NCBI GenBank assembly: GCA_902535565.1
Contig: CACAUH010000048.1
Coordinates: 1 to 10,157, forward strand
DNA length: 10,157 nt
Source of the DNA: an uncultured Bacteroidota bacterium
GTDB taxonomy: Bacteria; Bacteroidota; Bacteroidia; Flavobacteriales; UA16
Direction: 5' to 3'
Shown: positions 7,215-10,157 of the stretch, in pieces
Layout of the letters: each line of letters starts with the position of its first letter
Numbering within the stretch: position 1 is the stretch's first letter
Made by a program: the position numbers and the translations under genes
Notes under the pieces: model-generated
Seen by the model: the letters and a program-made list of their open reading frames with translations, nothing else
The model's database searches: none
Told to the model about the DNA's origin: nothing

Positions 7215-7242
7215 CGACCCGGAACTCAAAGCCACCGGGTCG
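7215..7242 (-). terminator. Intrinsic terminator between converging genes
   Basis: A perfect 8-base GC-rich stem (CGACCCGG at 7215-7222 pairing with CCGGGTCG at 7235-7242) encloses a 12-base loop. On the minus strand it follows the stop of the 66-residue protein gene by 14 bases and is followed by TTTT, so it terminates that gene. It lies 38 bases after the stop of the plus-strand CxxC protein and may also stop that transcript, although no T-run follows on the plus side. Confidence 0.7.
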
Positions 7243-7256
7243 CGATCAATCCAATA

Positions 7257-7457
7257 TCAAACGGCCAAGTGCGGTGAAAACGCATGCAAGATGATATCCT
7301 TGTAACGCTGGCCAAATTGATCCAAACACCATTGGCGCAGCCGGGACACGTCCGATGGACCCAAGCGTTGAATGCTCTTGCCAAGCTCCTTGGCGAAAAG
7401 GTGTCGGTCAAAGCTGACCTTGGCCAGAATGCGCTGGCAGTATTCCAACATTTTCAT
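7257..7457 (-). CDS. Small conserved-looking protein of unknown function
   Basis: This gene encodes about 66 residues from the ATG at 7457-7455; a second ATG at 7451 would give 64, and a GTG at 7472 would give 71. The protein is soluble and likely helical, with no signal peptide. It contains a KVSFDRHLFAKEL segment (13-25), a helix rich in basic and hydrophobic residues, and an RLRQWCLDQFG segment (39-49). I have seen short Bacteroidota proteins with this EYCxxILxKVSFDxxLFxKEL pattern and no assigned function. Coding status is supported by that pattern, by a GC-rich terminator just downstream and by a well-spaced candidate promoter upstream. It is divergent from trhO across 133 bases. No function is proposed. 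Confidence 0.7.
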   Translation of the reverse strand: MKMLEYCQRILAKVSFDRHLFAKELGKSIQRLGPSDVSRLRQWCLDQFGQRYKDIILHAFSPHLAV

Positions 7458-7494
7458 TGAAGGTTGAATCACGGTTGCGAAAGACGTAGCCTTG

Positions 7495-7526
7495 TGAAAT
7501 TATCCGTTTCAAGGCCATGTTCCAAA
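7495..7526 (-). promoter_or_regulatory. Candidate Bacteroidota-type promoter for the 66-residue protein gene
   Basis: On the minus strand, TTTG at 7526-7523 is followed by a 20-base spacer and TAATTTCA at 7502-7495. This fits the Bacteroidota pattern of TTTG near -33 and TAnnTTTG near -7, with two mismatches at the end of the -7 box. The implied transcript start would be about 30 bases before the ATG at 7457. Confidence 0.4.
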
Positions 7527-7578
7527 CGCTGACTTGGACAGATTCGTGTGCGCGAAGGGCCAACGTTCGCGCAGGGGT

Positions 7579-7586
7579 TATTTTTG
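7579..7586 (+). promoter_or_regulatory. Perfect -7 promoter box directly before trhO
   Basis: TATTTTTG at 7579-7586 is an exact match to the Bacteroidota -7 consensus TAnnTTTG. It ends 4 bases before the GTG start codon of trhO at 7591, so the transcript would begin at or next to the start codon. No TTG-type -33 box is seen at the usual spacing, which lowers confidence. Confidence 0.3.
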
Positions 7587-7590
7587 TGAT

Positions 7591-8622
7591 GTGGAACAGC
7601 CGCTATACAACCGATTGGACCGGACTTCTCTGGTTAACCGACTCGACCAAGACGGCCGCGAACGGACCACACTCAGCCTGTACCGGTATGCGAAGGTGGA
7701 GAATCCACAATTCCTTCGAGACCATCTCTTTGCCCAATGGCAACCGTTAGGTGTTCTCGGTCGTATATACGTAAGTGGCGAAGGCATCAATGCCCAACTC
7801 AGCCTCCCCTCAGAATGCCTTGATTCATTCCGAGACACTCTCGAGGCAATCGACTGGCTTAAGGGTGTGCGATTAAATATCGCCATTGAAGGAGACGATA
7901 AAAGCTTCCTCAAGTTGATCATCAAGGTCCGGGACAAAATCGTCGCCGACGGGCTCGATGACGACACCTTTGATGTCACGGATTGCGGCCAACACGTGTC
8001 CGCAGAAGAATTCAATTCCCTATCGGAACATCCCGATACTGTGGTGGTGGACATGCGGAACCACTACGAAAGTGAAGTTGGCCACTTTAAAGGCGCCATT
8101 CTTCCCGCTTCGGAAACCTTCCGGGAAGAAATACGGGAAGTAGAGTCTCTGCTGTCCGACAGAAGAGACAAGAACATCGTCTTGTATTGCACGGGGGGCA
8201 TTCGGTGCGAGAAAGCCAGTGCGTACTTGAAGCACAAGGGGTTTCCCAATGTGCACCAACTCGAAGGCGGCATCATTCAGTACGTAAAACAAGTCCAAGC
8301 AAAAGGCCTCGACAACCGGTTCCGAGGGGTCAACTTCGTCTTTGACGAACGCCTCGCTGAACGCGTCTCAGATGAAGTCGTGTCAGAATGCCATCATTGT
8401 GGTTCCGCCAGTGATGCCGTGACAAACTGTGCCAACACCGCGTGCAACGTGCTGATGATACAATGCCCGGTGTGCGCAGAGAAAATGGAGGGGACATGCA
8501 GTTCCGAATGCCAAGGTTTCCTTGCCCTTCCAGCAGAAGAACAAAAGGCCCAACGCGCCGGAAAGAGAACGAAAAACCGGACCTTCCGAACGCCTGACTC
8601 AGCCAGTCAAGCAGAACACTAA
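7591..8622 (+). CDS. trhO: tRNA uridine(34) hydroxylase, rhodanese family
   Basis: TrhO (formerly YceA, UPF0176) uses oxygen to hydroxylate U34 of certain tRNAs to 5-hydroxyuridine, a precursor of the wobble modifications cmo5U or mo5U. The 343-residue protein aligns from end to end with the E. coli enzyme (350 residues) in my memory. It has an N-terminal acylphosphatase-like domain with the GRIYVSGEGINAQLS segment (57-71), then the KVRDKIVADG linker (112-121). The rhodanese domain (about 135-240) has DMRNHYE (154-160) and active-site loop C200-TGGIR-C206. A cysteine-rich tail follows (C267, C270, C280, C285, C292, C295, C303, C307) that probably binds zinc. The GTG at 7591 is chosen because the protein then starts at the same place as known homologues; a TTG at 7534 would add 19 unrelated residues. 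It converges on queG, 3 bases apart. Confidence 0.93.
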   Translation: MEQPLYNRLDRTSLVNRLDQDGRERTTLSLYRYAKVENPQFLRDHLFAQWQPLGVLGRIYVSGEGINAQLSLPSECLDSFRDTLEAIDWLKGVRLNIAIEGDDKSFLKLIIKVRDKIVADGLDDDTFDVTDCGQHVSAEEFNSLSEHPDTVVVDMRNHYESEVGHFKGAILPASETFREEIREVESLLSDRRDKNIVLYCTGGIRCEKASAYLKHKGFPNVHQLEGGIIQYVKQVQAKGLDNRFRGVNFVFDERLAERVSDEVVSECHHCGSASDAVTNCANTACNVLMIQCPVCAEKMEGTCSSECQGFLALPAEEQKAQRAGKRTKNRTFRTPDSASQAEH

Positions 8623-8625
8623 GGA

Positions 8626-9585
8626 TCAGCCCTTCCGGGTGTTACGTTTCTCTTGGAGAAACTCAATGTTTCTCTTTAGCCCCAAGTAACCCGTCCGCTG
8701 CAAAGGGCTCTTTTTAAAAAGTGTGTCAAAGGTTTCTTCCTTGAGCTCCAGCCAATCTTTCTTGGTCATTTGAAGGAGATCTGGACTGGGCTCAAAAGCG
8801 GGCTCACTGTGAGGTTTGGCCCGTCGATTCCAAGGGCATGCCTCTTGACACAAGTCACATCCGAACATCCAGTTATCGAACTTACCCGCCATGGGCTCGG
8901 GCAAAGCGTCCCGCAGCTCAATGGTAAAGTAGCTGATGCAGCGGCTCCCATCCACCACTTGTGGCCGGATGATGGCTTGTGTCGGACACACGTCCAGACA
9001 TCGGGTGCAATGACCGCAGTGATCGGTAACAGGACCATCCACTGGCAAGTCCAAGTCCACCATGATTTCGCCAAGAAAGAAATGACTGCCCCCCTTCTGA
9101 CTGAGCAACAGTCCATTCTTGCCGATCCAACCAAGCCCCGACTTTGCCGCCCAAGCCCGCTCCATAACAGGCGCGGAGTCCACGAAGACACGACCGGCAA
9201 TGTCTCCCCAATCCCGACGCATCCACTTGAGCAACTCCTTGAGCTTCCATTTCACCACAAAGTGGTAATCTTCTCCAAAGGCATACTGTGAAATGCGGGG
9301 GGCCTCTGGGTCAGCCTGCCTTTTGTCCGTGTAATGATTGAACAAGAGGCTGATCACCGTCTTGGTTCCCGGCACCAACAATGTGGGGTCAAGCCGCTTG
9401 TCGAAGTTCCGCTCCATGTATCCCATTTGGCCATGTTGTCCTTCGGACAACCAAGCAGCCAACCTCGGCTCTTCGGCGACCAGCCGCTCTGCCCGGGAAA
9501 ATCCGACACCAGAAAAGCCCAATTCCTCCGCCCACCGGCGGATTTGCGCCACGCGCTCTTCTCCAATGTGCAGGGTGCGGCCCAT
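8626..9585 (-). CDS. queG: Epoxyqueuosine reductase
   Basis: QueG performs the last step of queuosine synthesis on tRNA, reducing epoxyqueuosine-34 to queuosine-34 with cobalamin and two 4Fe-4S clusters. The 319-residue protein has the expected length and motifs. The cobalamin-binding N-terminal region includes FVDSAPVMERAWA with the conserved Asp136 and the GLGWIGKN segment (150-157). The first cluster motif is C190-x2-C193-x2-C196-x3-C200-P, and the second set is C216, C243, C246 and C250 (CDLCQEACPWN). The short C-terminal HEAT-like tail is truncated compared with proteobacterial forms, as is usual for Bacteroidota. The ATG at 9585 lies 5 bases after the ruvB stop on the same strand, so the two are likely one operon. 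The product needs tRNA carrying epoxyqueuosine, so other que genes should exist elsewhere in the genome. Confidence 0.95.
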   Translation of the reverse strand: MGRTLHIGEERVAQIRRWAEELGFSGVGFSRAERLVAEEPRLAAWLSEGQHGQMGYMERNFDKRLDPTLLVPGTKTVISLLFNHYTDKRQADPEAPRISQYAFGEDYHFVVKWKLKELLKWMRRDWGDIAGRVFVDSAPVMERAWAAKSGLGWIGKNGLLLSQKGGSHFFLGEIMVDLDLPVDGPVTDHCGHCTRCLDVCPTQAIIRPQVVDGSRCISYFTIELRDALPEPMAGKFDNWMFGCDLCQEACPWNRRAKPHSEPAFEPSPDLLQMTKKDWLELKEETFDTLFKKSPLQRTGYLGLKRNIEFLQEKRNTRKG

Positions 9586-9590
9586 CTGAA

Positions 9591-10157
9591 TCAGCCAGCG
9601 TCGAACAGCCCTCCGCCCGACGCGATGGCCCTCCCCAAGTGTTTGTAGGCAGCCTCGGTGGCCTGCCGTCCACGAGACGTCCGCATCAAGAACCCCTCTT
9701 GAATGAGAAAGGGCTCATACACTTCTTCCAAGGTTCCAGCATTCTCCCCCACAGCTGTTGCAATGGTGGTGATTCCCACTGGCCCCCCTTTGAATTTATC
9801 GATGATGGTCTCCAGAATCCGGTTGTCCATCTCGTCAAGGCCTTTCCGGTCCACATTCAAGGCATCAAGTGCATACCGAGTAATCTGAGGTTCGATGGTG
9901 CCATCCCCTTTGATTTCCGCAAAATCACGCACCCTGCGAAGGAGGGCATTCGCAATCCTCGGCGTGCCCCGACTACGTCCGGCAATCTCGAGCGCCGCCT
10001 CATGGTCAATTGGAATCCCCAGCAACCCTGCACTTCGCTCCACAATGGCGGTCAACGTCTCTGCATCGTAATAATGGAGACGCAGATTGATGCCAAATCT
10101 GGCCCGCAGCGGTGCCGTCAGCAATCCGCTCCTCGTGGTCGCACCCACAAGGGTAAA
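9591..10157 (-). CDS. ruvB: Holliday junction branch migration helicase RuvB, C-terminal part
   Basis: RuvB is the hexameric AAA+ motor of the RuvABC complex, which drives branch migration of Holliday junctions during recombination and repair. The visible 188 codons run from the FTLVGATTR motif at the window edge, which includes the region of the arginine finger, through [10 protein letters not shown]. The AAA+ lid domain follows with the sensor-2 arginine in [13 protein letters not shown]. The C-terminal winged-helix DNA-binding domain contains [16 protein letters not shown] and the [17 protein letters not shown] segment. The stop is at 9593-9591. The Walker A and B motifs lie beyond the window. 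The frame is open to the last base, so the gene is cut by the window and not broken. It is followed 5 bases later by queG. Confidence 0.97.
   Translation of the reverse strand, partial: FTLVGATTRSGLLTAPLRARFGINLRLHYYDAETLTAIVERSAGLLGIPIDHEAALEIAGRSRGTPRIANALLRRVRDFAEIKGDGTIEPQITRYALDALNVDRKGLDEMDNRILETIIDKFKGGPVGITTIATAVGENAGTLEEVYEPFLIQEGFLMRTSRGRQATEAAYKHLGRAIASGGGLFDAG

Noticed and set aside
8646..8662. Perfect 7-base inverted repeat (GTTTCTC / GAGAAAC) with a 3-base loop, considered as trhO terminator
   Set aside because: It lies inside the queG coding region, is AT-rich, has a very tight loop, and is not directly followed by a T-run.

Overview
The window looks like chromosomal DNA of a Bacteroidota bacterium, probably a relatively GC-rich member of Flavobacteriales or a neighbouring group. 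The strongest evidence is a secreted protein ending in a type IX secretion (T9SS) C-terminal sorting domain, a system confined to this phylum. Supporting evidence is the general lack of Shine-Dalgarno sites, a few candidate TTTG / TAnnTTTG promoter boxes, and gene families whose closest forms I know from Bacteroidota (short proline dehydrogenase, DUF4258-like anchored protein, CFFCGGAGPE-type exported protein). The species cannot be named. Coding density is high; no non-coding stretch exceeds 300 bases, and I saw no mobile element, CRISPR array, rRNA or tRNA.

Layout. Positions 1-1516 (minus strand) hold a cut-off lipoprotein gene, a T9SS-sorted secreted protein and an LEA14-like lipoprotein. 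The LEA14-like gene overlaps by 11 bases the end of an M20 metallopeptidase gene (1506-2894, minus). A 209-base divergent spacer separates the peptidase from a monofunctional proline dehydrogenase (3104-4303, plus). Peptide hydrolysis followed by proline oxidation would fit use of peptides and amino acids as nutrients, although the shared intergenic region is the only physical link.

The central part holds a small membrane-anchored DUF4258-like protein (4309-4698, minus). Divergent from it by 41 bases is a three-gene plus-strand cassette: an ABC ATPase (4740-5384), an FtsX/MacB-type permease (5381-6553, ATGA overlap) and an exported protein with a CxxC motif resembling DUF3299 (6586-7176). This order recalls the zinc-regulated zrg transporter cassettes of Vibrio and is the most interesting part of the window. 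It has no histidine-rich ZrgA-like protein and no obvious Zur box here, so its substrate is unknown.

The right part is information processing. A 66-residue protein (7257-7457, minus) with its own terminator and candidate promoter is divergent from trhO (7591-8622, plus), the tRNA U34 hydroxylase. trhO ends 3 bases from the end of queG (8626-9585, minus), epoxyqueuosine reductase. Upstream of queG, 5 bases away on the same strand, is the C-terminal half of ruvB, which runs off the window. trhO and queG both modify the tRNA wobble base, on different tRNAs.
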